Shown here piece by piece: positions 52,164 through 60,074 of a stretch of DNA of 64,000 bases (the first letter of the stretch is position 1; each line of letters starts with the position of its first letter). Below the pieces are notes generated by a model, which had not been told where the DNA came from, did no database searches, and saw only the letters and a list, made by a program, of their open reading frames with translations. Source of the stretch: Planctomycetota bacterium (GTDB lineage Bacteria > Planctomycetota > PLA2); NCBI GenBank assembly GCA_021776785.1, contig JAJFFF010000011.1:50234-114233 (forward strand), read 5' to 3'. A program made the translations under genes and the position numbers.

Positions 52164-52752
52164 CGTCGTCTGCGTACGCCGCGTAGCCGCGCTCGCGCGT
52201 CAAGATGACCGTCGTGCCGATATAGGTCCCTAAGAAGTACGCCGTCCACACGCCGAACAGCAAGATCTCGTCGCTGCGCTGCATCGACAGGAAGTTTGTC
52301 TTCACCTCCCACGCCATGACGATGAACAACATGACGAGCGAGAAGAACGCGAGCAGCCCCGATAAGATCATCAAGAAGCCGAGAAACACGCGCCGTACTT
52401 CGACCGGCCGCTCGACGCGGACGAGCCGCCCCAATCCGACGTTGATGGCGACAAACACGAGGCTTCCCCAAAAGAGGCCCCACGAGAGCCGCGTCAATTC
52501 GGGCTCGATCGGCGTCTTCGAGAAGTGCCCGTACGTCAGGTTGGCCGCGCCCGTGATCGTGAGCAAGATGGCCGCCGTACGAAAATACAAGAGTGCGCCG
52601 TAGGTGCCGGTCCCGCGCGCCGTCGGTTGACGCCAACGCAAAACCAAATACAAGAACGGAAACAGCGGCGAAACCAGCAGGAAGATCGCGACGTACCCGA
52701 GCCGTTGCAGAACCGCCCAATCCAGAGCGAACTGCCCGAGAAGTTCCGTCAT
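52156..52752 (-). CDS. Multi-pass membrane protein
   Basis: A protein of 198 residues with five predicted membrane helices (about 17-40, 54-75, 90-107, 121-148 and 165-185). It has no recognised domain; the pattern is that of an uncharacterised integral membrane protein. The start at 52752 overlaps the pdxJ stop (ATGA), so it is translated with pdxJ. Its 3' end overlaps the Cys-rich lipoprotein gene on the other strand. Confidence 0.65.
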   Translation of the reverse strand: MTELLGQFALDWAVLQRLGYVAIFLLVSPLFPFLYLVLRWRQPTARGTGTYGALLYFRTAAILLTITGAANLTYGHFSKTPIEPELTRLSWGLFWGSLVFVAINVGLGRLVRVERPVEVRRVFLGFLMILSGLLAFFSLVMLFIVMAWEVKTNFLSMQRSDEILLFGVWTAYFLGTYIGTTVILTRERGYAAYADDAT

Positions 52753-53477
52753 CGCGTCATCGCCGCGCGCATCTCGCGCACCGCGCCTTCCATCCCCAGC
52801 GAGAGCGCGCGCGCCACAATGCAGTGGCCGATGCTCAGCTCTTCGATCTCTTTGATGTCGGTGATCGCGCCCACGTTGTCGGGGCGCAAGCCGTGCCCGG
52901 CGTTGACGCGCAATCCAAGACCCGCCGCGCGCCGTGCACCAAAGCGAAGGCGATCGAGTTCGCTCGCGATGTCGCGTTCCGTCGTCGCATCGGCATACGC
53001 GCCTGTGTGCAGCTCAACAAACTGAGCGCCGGTCTCCGCCGCCGCCGTCAGTTGCTGTTCCACCGGATCGACAAACAAGCTCGCCGGAATCCCCGCCTCT
53101 TGCATCGTGGCGACGGCGCGCGTCACGGCGTCGAAGTTGGCGACGACGTCGAGACCGGACTCGGTTGTAAGCTCCTCGCGTCGCTCCGGCACAAACATGG
53201 CCAAGTTCGGTCGCACTTCCAACGCCAGCGCGATGATCGCGGGATCGAGCGCAAACTCGAGGCCAAAATACGGGGCGGTGGCGCGTAGGAGCCTCACGTC
53301 GCGCTCGCGAATGTGACGGCGATCTTCGCGGAGGTGCGCGACAATGCCGTCCGCACCGGCGTTGAGCGCCAGCACGGCCAGGTGCAACGGGTCGGGATAC
53401 TCCGTGCCGCGTGCATTGCGCACAGTGGCGACGTGGTCGATGTTTATGGCAAGACGAACTGCTTTCACGCTTTCCAT
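52749..53477 (-). CDS. pdxJ: Pyridoxine 5'-phosphate synthase
   Basis: A protein of 242 residues, the normal PdxJ length. It shows the family's TIM-barrel signatures: LAINIDHVATVRNARG with the catalytic histidine region, PDPLHLAVLALNAGADGIVAHLREDRRHI (the substrate-binding HLREDRRHI), and AGHGLRPDNVGAI near the end. It condenses 1-deoxyxylulose 5-phosphate with 3-amino-2-oxopropyl phosphate to form pyridoxine 5'-phosphate, the last ring-forming step of de novo vitamin B6 synthesis. The start is ATG 53477. It is coupled to the membrane gene downstream, and divergent from the rsmD-like gene. Confidence 0.95.
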   Translation of the reverse strand: MESVKAVRLAINIDHVATVRNARGTEYPDPLHLAVLALNAGADGIVAHLREDRRHIRERDVRLLRATAPYFGLEFALDPAIIALALEVRPNLAMFVPERREELTTESGLDVVANFDAVTRAVATMQEAGIPASLFVDPVEQQLTAAAETGAQFVELHTGAYADATTERDIASELDRLRFGARRAAGLGLRVNAGHGLRPDNVGAITDIKEIEELSIGHCIVARALSLGMEGAVREMRAAMTR

Positions 53478-53534
53478 TTTGCCAGCGCAAGCCCCGCAAG
53501 GTAACAATGCTCCCGTCTTTCTCGGTCTCTCCCC

Positions 53535-54104
53535 ATGCGCATCATTGCCGGTGAGTGGCGCGGTCGCCGCCTCGAAGTCCCCCCTGGAATCCGTCCCATG
53601 CAGGACCGGGAGCGCGAACGTCTGTTCGCGATGCTGCACGAACGTCTGGACGGAGCGGCGTTTTTGGATGTCTTCGCGGGGTCTGGCGCCATCTCGTTGG
53701 AAGCGTTGTCGCGCGGCGCACGCCTCGCCACGCTCGTCGAAAACGGCCGCCGCGTCCTTCCGATTCTCCGCAAAAACATCCAAACGCTCGGCGCTGGCGA
53801 CCGCATTCGGCTGCTGCCCATCAGCGCCTACGGCCTCGCCAAGGCGGGGGAGCCGGGCCAGGGAACTGTCGATATCGCGTCGGCCGCCCCGCCCTTTCCG
53901 CTGCTGCTCGACGCCGCGCTCAAGAAGCGGTTTGAGGCGCTGTTTCGCTACATCGCACAGCGCTTAGTCGTTCCTGGGGGCGTGTTTGCGTTGGAGCACC
54001 CCTCGCGGCTCGATCCCGAGCAAGCCACCGGATTGGGCGCCCCGCGGACGACGCGCAAGACGGGCGCAAGCTCTGTCTCGATCTGGGATATGCCCGCCGC
54101 CTGA
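53535..54104 (+). CDS. rsmD: RsmD-like 16S rRNA methyltransferase with altered catalytic motif
   Basis: A protein of 189 residues. It begins MRIIAGEWRGRRLEVPPGIR and contains LDVFAGSGAISLEALSRGA (SAM-binding motif I, about 44-62), the layout of RsmD, which methylates G966 of 16S rRNA. In RsmD the catalytic loop is DPPY/F. Here it reads SAAPPF (117-121), so the key Asp is Ala. The usual RPTTDRVREALF is also altered (RPMQDRERERLF). It may be inactive, have a new target or use another acid. The start is ATG 53535, divergent from pdxJ. The length is close to that of RsmD. Confidence 0.82.
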   Translation: MRIIAGEWRGRRLEVPPGIRPMQDRERERLFAMLHERLDGAAFLDVFAGSGAISLEALSRGARLATLVENGRRVLPILRKNIQTLGAGDRIRLLPISAYGLAKAGEPGQGTVDIASAAPPFPLLLDAALKKRFEALFRYIAQRLVVPGGVFALEHPSRLDPEQATGLGAPRTTRKTGASSVSIWDMPAA

Positions 54105-54124
54105 CCGCGGCGGAGGCAGCACCG

Positions 54125-54150
54125 GGCTGGGTGCCGACACCACTTTTTTT
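54125..54150 (+). terminator. Candidate terminator after the rsmD-like gene
   Basis: A short hairpin region (GGTG/CACC at 54130-54141, with an overlapping GCACC/GGTGC alternative slightly upstream) is followed by a run of seven T (54144-54150). The stem is weak but the T tract is clear. Confidence 0.45.
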
Positions 54151-54228
54151 CCGGTACTCAAGTCCCCGCCGTCGCCCCGTCGATAGAGCGGGCAGTCACT
54201 CCGGTGGGTACGCCCGCCAAGCATAAGC

Positions 54229-54444
54229 ATGTTTTACGCCAACAAACGCGACATCCCTGTGAGGTATCGACACCTGACAAGCATCGTGGGCATGTTGTCC
54301 GACGTGGACGGAGTGCGGGAAGACTTGGTCGAGGACATTCGCGCCAAACTCGATGGCGGCGAGTACATGACCGAGGAAAAGCTCAACGAGGCGATCTACA
54401 GCCTGTTGCGCGAAGTCATGGCGGATGAGGAGAGGGTCAAATGA
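54229..54444 (+). CDS. Small FlgM-like protein
   Basis: A protein of 71 residues. The C-terminal half (VREDLVEDIRAKLDGGEYMTEEKLNEAI) follows the pattern of FlgM, the anti-sigma-28 factor: 'VR.elVe.IR.kI..G.Y.tdekl..A...LL'. There are no flagellar genes nearby, and the first 25 residues are not FlgM-like. It overlaps the next gene by ATGA, so it is co-translated with the acidic Cys-rich protein. It could be an adaptor or an anti-sigma-like regulator of that gene. The start is ATG 54229; no strong Shine-Dalgarno is seen. Confidence 0.55.
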   Translation: MFYANKRDIPVRYRHLTSIVGMLSDVDGVREDLVEDIRAKLDGGEYMTEEKLNEAIYSLLREVMADEERVK

Positions 54445-56621
54445 GGCTCAAGATGTATCGGAACGCTTTGCTCGCCCTGGCGCTTAGCGCCCTGGTGACG
54501 TCGTCGGCAATCGCCGAAGGCTGGTTCAGTGACGCGGACGCACCGAAGGACGCCACTCTTGGCGAACTCCTTCGTACGCCCAAGTCATTTGTCGGCGTGG
54601 AGTTGAAAGTCAAACTCTACTTCCAGTCGACTGGGACCACGTACAACCCCTACTACACCCGGTTCCACGAGGACCTGTACGGCAACGTGTCGGCCTGGCC
54701 GATCAACGCGCGTCTTTATGACCGCCGCGATTTCCAGAGCGCATACCCGTACTTCTTCATGAACCGCGAAAGCCCGATCTGGGAAGACTTCCAAGACGTG
54801 AAGCGCTTCCAGGCCATCGAGGTGTCGTGTGTCGTTCATGAGGTCTTCCGCGGTCAGCCGTGGATCGAGATCAAGAGCTACACGACAATCAGCGAAGGAC
54901 TTCGCGAGAGCGACGTGCGCAACGTGATCGCCGGTGACGCCTACAGCGTTGCGGGACGTCACAAGGAAGCACGCCGTAGTTTCGAGAAGGTCTCCGCGTC
55001 GCGTCTGCCGAAGGCCGTTCGCGCTGATGTCTTGCGCAAGCGTGGCGATGCACAGTTCCGCGACGGCGACTTCCGCGATGCGATTCGCTCGTACGAGTAC
55101 GCCCTGGAGATCGAGCCGAAGAGCACGGTTCTCGAGGCCAACCTCGACGCTGCCAAGCGCGCGAGAGAGCGCGCCCGTCGCGAGCGTCGCGGCGATGCGG
55201 TTCTCGGCGACCAGCCGGTACTCGTTTCCGGCGCCGAGCCCGTAACGGCTCCGCAGACCAACGATGTCAACGAGATCATCAAGCTCCTCGACGATCCCAA
55301 GGATGTGGAGGCGGCCGAGGCGAAATGGCGCCTTGAGCTGGAGAAGCGCGGCGTTGACGTCGGCACGGGCGCAACGGCTGTGGCGGTTGCCGGTGAAGCG
55401 GAAAAGACCGAAGGCTGTGCGGCCGAGGGCTGTGCAGCGGAAGGTTGCGCGGCGGAAGGTTGCGCCGAGGTCGTCGAGGAAGAGAAGACCGAGGGTTGCT
55501 CGGCTGAGGCTTCCGCAGACGGTTGTGGCGAGAGCACCGAGGGTTGTGGCGATGCGGCTGAGGGCTGTGGCGCCAAGACCGACGGTTGCGGCGAGAAGAC
55601 CGACGGCGGCGACGAAGCGACCGAAGGTTGCGCCGACGTTGTCGAAACGACCGAAGAGGGTTGCGCCGAGACGGAGGAAGAGACCGTCGAAGGCTGCGGC
55701 ACAGAGACCGACGGTTGCGACTCTGAAGGTTGCGCCGGCGAAGACACGGTCGAAGAGGGTTGCGCCGAGAGCACCGACGGGTGTGAGGGCTGCGGCTGCG
55801 CTGACGACGAGTCGGCCGAAGGCTGTGAGACCGAAGGTTGCGCTGACGAGGGTTGTGGCGAGGGTTGTGGCGAGGAGTCCGACGGCGACGTCGCGACGAC
55901 CGACGATCCTGACGTTTCGGAAACTACCGAGAGCGAAGAGGGTTGCGGCTGCGCCGAAGAGGCTTGCGGCTGCGCGACGGATGGTTGTGGCTGCGCCGCT
56001 TGTGGCTGCGGCGACGACGCGTCGGATGAGGACACGACCGAGGGCTGCGGTTGCGCCGAGGAACAGGGCTGCACCGCAGGCGACGATGAGAGTGAAGTTG
56101 ATGAGGGTTGCGCCGAAGAGGTTGTCGACGAGACGCCCGAAGGCTGCGGCTGCGCTTCCGGCGAGGGTACGGCGGAAGGCTGCGCCGACGGTGCTGATGA
56201 CAGCGCCGACGAGGACGACAACGTGGTGGAAGAGTCGGACGAAGGTTGCACCGAGGGTTGCACCGACGAAGACTCGGACGGTTGTGCTTGCGGTAACGAC
56301 GAAGATGTCGTGATCGAAGAGGGCACCGCCAACGAAGACGGTGTGAAGACGACCACTGTCGATGGTGATGCGGGCGAGGCGCCCGTCGAAGGTGCGGCTG
56401 GCGAAGGTGCGGAGGAATCCGTCAAGCCTGTGCTGCCCACCGTTACGAAGACCGACGACCCCCGGGTCGTCAACGTGGCCGGAAAGAACTTCCGTTTGCC
56501 GCGTCTTCCTTTCTTCGGATGTGACCGCGTCACGACCGACGATTGGGTCAGCGTTTTGGAAGAGATCATTCGGAATCCGGAGAACGCTCCGACCGAGGAC
56601 TCCGCGAACGCCAAGGGTTAA
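54441..56621 (+). CDS. Secreted acidic Cys-rich repeat protein
   Basis: A protein of 726 residues. A signal peptide (MRLKMYRNALLALALSALVTSSAIA) leads to a folded domain (about 30-165). A TPR-like region (about 165-250) is followed by a long, highly acidic, cysteine-rich repeat region (about 323-617). I count 41 Cys there in EGC, DGC, EGCG and GCGCA units, and almost no basic residues. The last ~90 residues end in a short domain (FRLPRLPFFGCDRV). Such a region could cross-link through disulfides, bind divalent metal, or form part of the proteinaceous wall known in planctomycetes. The ATG at 54441 overlaps the FlgM-like stop. No family is recognised for the repeats. Confidence 0.72.
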   Translation: MRLKMYRNALLALALSALVTSSAIAEGWFSDADAPKDATLGELLRTPKSFVGVELKVKLYFQSTGTTYNPYYTRFHEDLYGNVSAWPINARLYDRRDFQSAYPYFFMNRESPIWEDFQDVKRFQAIEVSCVVHEVFRGQPWIEIKSYTTISEGLRESDVRNVIAGDAYSVAGRHKEARRSFEKVSASRLPKAVRADVLRKRGDAQFRDGDFRDAIRSYEYALEIEPKSTVLEANLDAAKRARERARRERRGDAVLGDQPVLVSGAEPVTAPQTNDVNEIIKLLDDPKDVEAAEAKWRLELEKRGVDVGTGATAVAVAGEAEKTEGCAAEGCAAEGCAAEGCAEVVEEEKTEGCSAEASADGCGESTEGCGDAAEGCGAKTDGCGEKTDGGDEATEGCADVVETTEEGCAETEEETVEGCGTETDGCDSEGCAGEDTVEEGCAESTDGCEGCGCADDESAEGCETEGCADEGCGEGCGEESDGDVATTDDPDVSETTESEEGCGCAEEACGCATDGCGCAACGCGDDASDEDTTEGCGCAEEQGCTAGDDESEVDEGCAEEVVDETPEGCGCASGEGTAEGCADGADDSADEDDNVVEESDEGCTEGCTDEDSDGCACGNDEDVVIEEGTANEDGVKTTTVDGDAGEAPVEGAAGEGAEESVKPVLPTVTKTDDPRVVNVAGKNFRLPRLPFFGCDRVTTDDWVSVLEEIIRNPENAPTEDSANAKG

Positions 56622-56647
56622 AGCTCGCAAGAGTGGATGAGGAAAGC

Positions 56648-56678
56648 GCGGGAGTCGGCATTCGTCGGCTCCCGCTTT
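56648..56678 (+). terminator. Rho-independent terminator
   Basis: A 10-bp stem (GCGGGAGTCG at 56648-56657, CGGCTCCCGC at 56666-56675, one G-T pair) with an eight-base loop ends in TTT. It lies 26 bases after the stop of the acidic Cys-rich gene and just before manA. Confidence 0.7.
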
Positions 56679-56697
56679 ACATTTGGGGGACTTCGAT

Positions 56698-57558
56698 ATG
56701 GGGACTGCGAACTATCCGTTGCTCTTGACCCCCCACCTCGCGGAACGCGTTTGGGGTGGATCGCGGCTAGGAGACGGCATCGGCGAGGCTTGGGATCTCT
56801 CGGTACATCCAAACGGACCGTGCACGATCGCCAACGGCCCCTTGGCTGGGCGCACGCTTGCCGATGTGGCCGCGACCGCACCCGTTGACTTCGGCGGCCC
56901 GATCGAGCTCCTCGCCAAGCGGCTCGACGCCCAGCAGGATCTCTCGGTGCAAGTTCACCCCCAAGATCACGACAGCAAGACCGAGGCGTGGGTGGTCTTG
57001 GAGGCCGGCCGTCGGGCTGGGGTCTATCACGGGTTCCACCCGCCCATCGCCGCGGACGCGCTCCGGACCAAAGCGCAGGATGGTTCGCTCCCCGACGCTA
57101 TGCGCTTTCTCGCTGTGCGCCCCGGGCAGTGCGTCTTTGTGCCGTCCGGCACCGTCCACGCGATCGGCGCCGGGCTGTTTCTCTTCGAGATTCAGCAGTC
57201 GTCCGACGTCACGTACCGACTCTTCGATTGGGGCCGCGGACGCGAGTTGCATCTTGAGCGCGGCGTCGCTTGCAGCGACCTCAACGGCTCGCCGGCCCTG
57301 CCGACCGCACGCCCCCTGCCCGACGGTTCCCTGCGACTCGTCGAGTGCGAGTTCTTCCGTATCGACCGCATGGATTCGCACAAGCCGTTCCACGTCGACC
57401 CTGGCGCCAAGTGGACAGCCGTCCACGTCGTGGCGGGCTCGGTCACGCTGGGCGACACAACGGCCGGGCCGGGCGCAACCGCGATGATCCCGAAGGCAGC
57501 AGGAAAGCAAACGCTAACCCCGAGCCCCTGCTGCACAGCCCTAATCTACGGCCCGTAA
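56698..57558 (+). CDS. manA: Mannose-6-phosphate isomerase (class I type)
   Basis: A protein of 286 residues of the short class I phosphomannose isomerase type. It has YPLLLTPHLAERVWGGSRLG at the start, the metal-binding region LSVQVHPQDH and KTEAWVVLEA (Gln, His and Glu ligands), and PGQCVFVPSGTVHAIGAG, where the histidine is the last zinc ligand. It converts mannose 6-phosphate to fructose 6-phosphate. The ATG at 56698 is chosen because GGGGGA precedes it; the in-frame TTG at 56683 is less likely. It is transcribed alone after the terminator upstream. Confidence 0.9.
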   Translation: MGTANYPLLLTPHLAERVWGGSRLGDGIGEAWDLSVHPNGPCTIANGPLAGRTLADVAATAPVDFGGPIELLAKRLDAQQDLSVQVHPQDHDSKTEAWVVLEAGRRAGVYHGFHPPIAADALRTKAQDGSLPDAMRFLAVRPGQCVFVPSGTVHAIGAGLFLFEIQQSSDVTYRLFDWGRGRELHLERGVACSDLNGSPALPTARPLPDGSLRLVECEFFRIDRMDSHKPFHVDPGAKWTAVHVVAGSVTLGDTTAGPGATAMIPKAAGKQTLTPSPCCTALIYGP

Positions 57559-57617
57559 GAGCCCCAAAAAAAGGGCCGCCAACAACCAAGCACCACCCCT
57601 CCCGGACGACTCCAGAA

Positions 57618-57903
57618 CGGGACCACTTCTCGCTCATCGCGCGCGTAAGGTATTTTTTTACATGTGGTTATGACGTTTGCGTGCGGGATTTTTCGCGCAC
57701 GATGGCGGACGGGTCGACACGACAGGCTCCTGTCCTGTCTCGCGATTTGGTCGCGATTCGCCGTTTAACGACCGTTCGCGAGCAAGATTCGATGCCGGGA
57801 GGCGAACGGACAAGCGTTACTTGCGCGAAAAATCCCGCACGCCAACAACACAACATGCTGAAGTCAAAGCACTTACAGCGGCCAAACCGGAGAAGTGGTC
57901 CCG
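57618..57903. repeat. Nested inverted-repeat element B (286 bp)
   Basis: The second copy of the family seen at 38.7 kb. The outer arms are CGGGACCACTTCTC (57618-57631) and its 14-bp complement (57890-57903). The inner arms are GTGCGGGATTTTTCGCGCA (57681-57699) and its 19-bp perfect complement (57822-57840). A GACAGG/CCTGTC hairpin (57721-57734) lies inside, here near the left inner arm. The sequence outside the arms differs from element A. It fills the gap between the convergent manA and membrane-protein genes (57559-57931), which holds no coding region. Confidence 0.82.
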
Positions 57904-57931
57904 CATTGGGTCCCGCGTTGGGCTGTTTTGG

Positions 57932-58759
57932 CTAGTCGCTTGATCTTGTTATTGCGATGGCCGTGAACGCGACGGCTCCGTCCAGGCTTAGGAAGAGCGG
58001 TGCAATGAAGTGCAGAGCTCCCCATGCTTGCGGTACGTGTTGCCTGAGCGCTCCGCCTCCCTCCAAGAACGGCAGCGCGAGCCAGACGCCGATCGCGGCG
58101 ACCAACAAGACACGGGTAAGTCTCGCGAACCACACTTCCCACGATGAGCGCACGAGATTGAAGATCGCGAAGATCGTTCCGACCATAACGAGGACGAATG
58201 GCAGGAGCTCGCGCCAGCGTTCGCGGATCTCGAGCAGCTCCTGAGCACGCTGGACTCCGAAGGCCGTGCCGCCGTCCGCCGGTGGCAAGAACGCAAACAC
58301 GGAGAGCAAGAGCGCGCCCAAGGCACCGAGCGTCGGTCCGGCGATGTGGGATGGCCGCACAACACGAATTCCAGAGCCGGTGTAGATGGCAACGAGTGCG
58401 ACCAACATGACCCAACCGATTTCGGCCGCGTCGCCGATGGGCAGGCTGGCCGGGTTGGCTTCAGGAAAGCGACGCCAGATCTCAGGAATGACCAAGGGCA
58501 GCCCGAGCATGAGTGCGCCCAGCGCGAAGTTGATGAAGTGCCGCCAGCGCGCGCGCCAGCCCATGACGCCCGCAACGATCCCAAACAGGCCGCCGCATAG
58601 GGAGAGCAGAAGCCAGCCGCGCACCGACCAGAGGGACTCCTCGCCGAGCAGGTGCCAGAGCCGAGAGTCGCGGCTGACGTTGGCGGGAACGACGCACCCG
58701 ACGAGCAAGCAGAGCCCCCAAAACCGATCGTACGTAACGCGCTTGCCGGACTTGTCCAC
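57932..58759 (-). CDS. Multi-pass membrane protein
   Basis: A protein of 275 residues with about seven predicted membrane helices spread over the whole length (for example WLLLSLCGGLFGIVAGVMGW, IGWVMLVALVAIYTGSGI, TLGALGALLLSVFAFL and LLPFVLVMVGTIFAIFNLV). No motif is recognised. The start is GTG at 58759. It is divergent from the RluB-like gene. Confidence 0.65.
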   Translation of the reverse strand: MDKSGKRVTYDRFWGLCLLVGCVVPANVSRDSRLWHLLGEESLWSVRGWLLLSLCGGLFGIVAGVMGWRARWRHFINFALGALMLGLPLVIPEIWRRFPEANPASLPIGDAAEIGWVMLVALVAIYTGSGIRVVRPSHIAGPTLGALGALLLSVFAFLPPADGGTAFGVQRAQELLEIRERWRELLPFVLVMVGTIFAIFNLVRSSWEVWFARLTRVLLVAAIGVWLALPFLEGGGALRQHVPQAWGALHFIAPLFLSLDGAVAFTAIAITRSSD

Positions 58760-58922
58760 TCAGTGGTTGATCGGCCCCGAGCCGCTCGGGCATAACCGCC
58801 GCGCCCAAGAGCACTTGCCGCGACCGATGCACCCCGCCCCCCCCAGCCGAGCAAAACGCAGACGGCACAGCGCCCGAAGGTGGCATCAAAGCGGGCACGC
58901 GCGCTATAATGCGTGGTTCGTC

Positions 58923-60065
58923 ATGGAACGACTTCAAAAGGTATTAGCCCACTGTGGGGTGGCTTCTCGGCGCGAATGCGAGGAGATCATCGAGCAAGGT
59001 CGCGTCGAAGTGAACGGCAAGGTGATCACCAAGCTGGGCACAAAAATCGATCCGGAGGCCGACGAGATCAAGGTCGACGGCGAGCGCGTCAAGCGTGAAC
59101 AACGGGTCTACTACCTCCTGAACAAGCCCCGCGGGTACATCTGCACGAACGCGGACGAACGCGGGCGGCCGCGCGTGGTCGATCTGATCAAGGAGTCGCG
59201 ACGCATCTACTGCGTCGGCCGTTTGGACGAAGACTCGGAAGGCCTGCTCCTCGTAACGAACGATGGGCAAGTCACCAACGTCGTCTGCCACCCGCGCTAC
59301 CAGATTTACAAGACGTACCGCCTCAACGTGAAGGGCCGCGTCGATCCGCGTTCGCTCGAAAAAATCGAAGCGGGCGTGTGGCTCGCGGGCGGCAAGACCG
59401 CACCCGCGCAAGTGCGCCGCGTCGAACGACGCGGAACGCGAACGCTCGTCACGATTTCCTTGTGGGAAGGCCGCAACCGCGAGCTGCGACGCATGTTCGC
59501 CAAAGTCGGATTGCGCGTGGCGTCACTGGTGCGCACGTCCATCGGGCCGCTGCGCGCGGACGGAATCGACGTTGGCGCATATCGCCGTCTCCTTCCCAAC
59601 GAACTCGGGTTCGTACTCGATCGCCTAAAAGACGATTGGAAACCGGCCGCAGCCGACAAGCCCGAACCGACGCGCTGGCGCGACCGCTTGGCCGACGACA
59701 CGCATGAGAGTCAACCGGACCGCGGTGCACGGGGCGATAATCCGCGCCGTGGCGAAGGCCGCCACAGCCGTCGCACGAGCAACCAACAGGGCCGGGGCGG
59801 ACGCGCAACGCAGGACCGATACAGCCAATCGGGCGGCACCGCCGGGCAGGCACGGCCGCCGCGCGATCCCAGTTCACGCGGACCGGACTCACGCGGACCG
59901 GGCGCACGCGGGCCGGGCTCACGCGGACCGGACTCACGCGGACCGGGTTCACGCGGACCGGGTTCACGCGGGCCGGGCGCGCGCGGGCCGGGCTCACGCG
60001 GACCGGGCTCACGCGGGCCGGGTCGCGGTCCTGGGCGCGATGGACCGGGGCGCTCGCGCGGTTAG
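58923..60065 (+). CDS. rluB: RluB/RsuA-family pseudouridine synthase with GPxSR repeat tail
   Basis: A protein of 380 residues. The N-terminal S4 RNA-binding domain (1-60, MERLQKVLAHCGVASRRECE) is followed by the pseudouridine synthase domain (about 62-240) with the catalytic GRLDEDSEGLLLVTNDG. This is the RluB/RsuA pattern; the likely target is 23S rRNA near position 2605. The last ~140 residues are disordered, with Arg/Gln/Gly-rich sequence and then ten copies of the unit SRGPG/SRGPD. ATG 58923 is chosen because it begins the S4 domain; a long in-frame extension upstream is not conserved. Confidence 0.92.
   Translation: MERLQKVLAHCGVASRRECEEIIEQGRVEVNGKVITKLGTKIDPEADEIKVDGERVKREQRVYYLLNKPRGYICTNADERGRPRVVDLIKESRRIYCVGRLDEDSEGLLLVTNDGQVTNVVCHPRYQIYKTYRLNVKGRVDPRSLEKIEAGVWLAGGKTAPAQVRRVERRGTRTLVTISLWEGRNRELRRMFAKVGLRVASLVRTSIGPLRADGIDVGAYRRLLPNELGFVLDRLKDDWKPAAADKPEPTRWRDRLADDTHESQPDRGARGDNPRRGEGRHSRRTSNQQGRGGRATQDRYSQSGGTAGQARPPRDPSSRGPDSRGPGARGPGSRGPDSRGPGSRGPGSRGPGARGPGSRGPGSRGPGRGPGRDGPGRSRG
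59875..60024 (+). repeat. Tandem 15-bp coding repeat in the rluB-like gene
   Basis: Ten units of a 15-bp sequence close to TCACGCGGACCGGGC encode (S/A)RGP(G/D) five-residue repeats. Unit number could change by slippage, altering only the length of the disordered tail. Confidence 0.85.
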
Positions 60066-60074
60066 TTTGCGCGC

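Noticed and set aside
54585..56630. Open reading frame of 681 codons on the minus strand, and a 551-codon frame in another register
   Set aside because: Both mirror the repetitive acidic Cys-rich gene; the translations are low-complexity Thr/Ala/Val/Phe or Ser/Pro/Gln text without domain features, as expected from antisense of a repeat.
58386..58922. Upstream extension of the rluB-like gene by 179 codons
   Set aside because: The family starts at the S4 domain methionine (58923), and the extension is Arg/Pro/Gln-rich and overlaps a divergent membrane gene.
59875..60024. Possible CRISPR array from regularly spaced repeats
   Set aside because: The 15-bp units are in direct tandem without spacers and encode in-frame peptide repeats.
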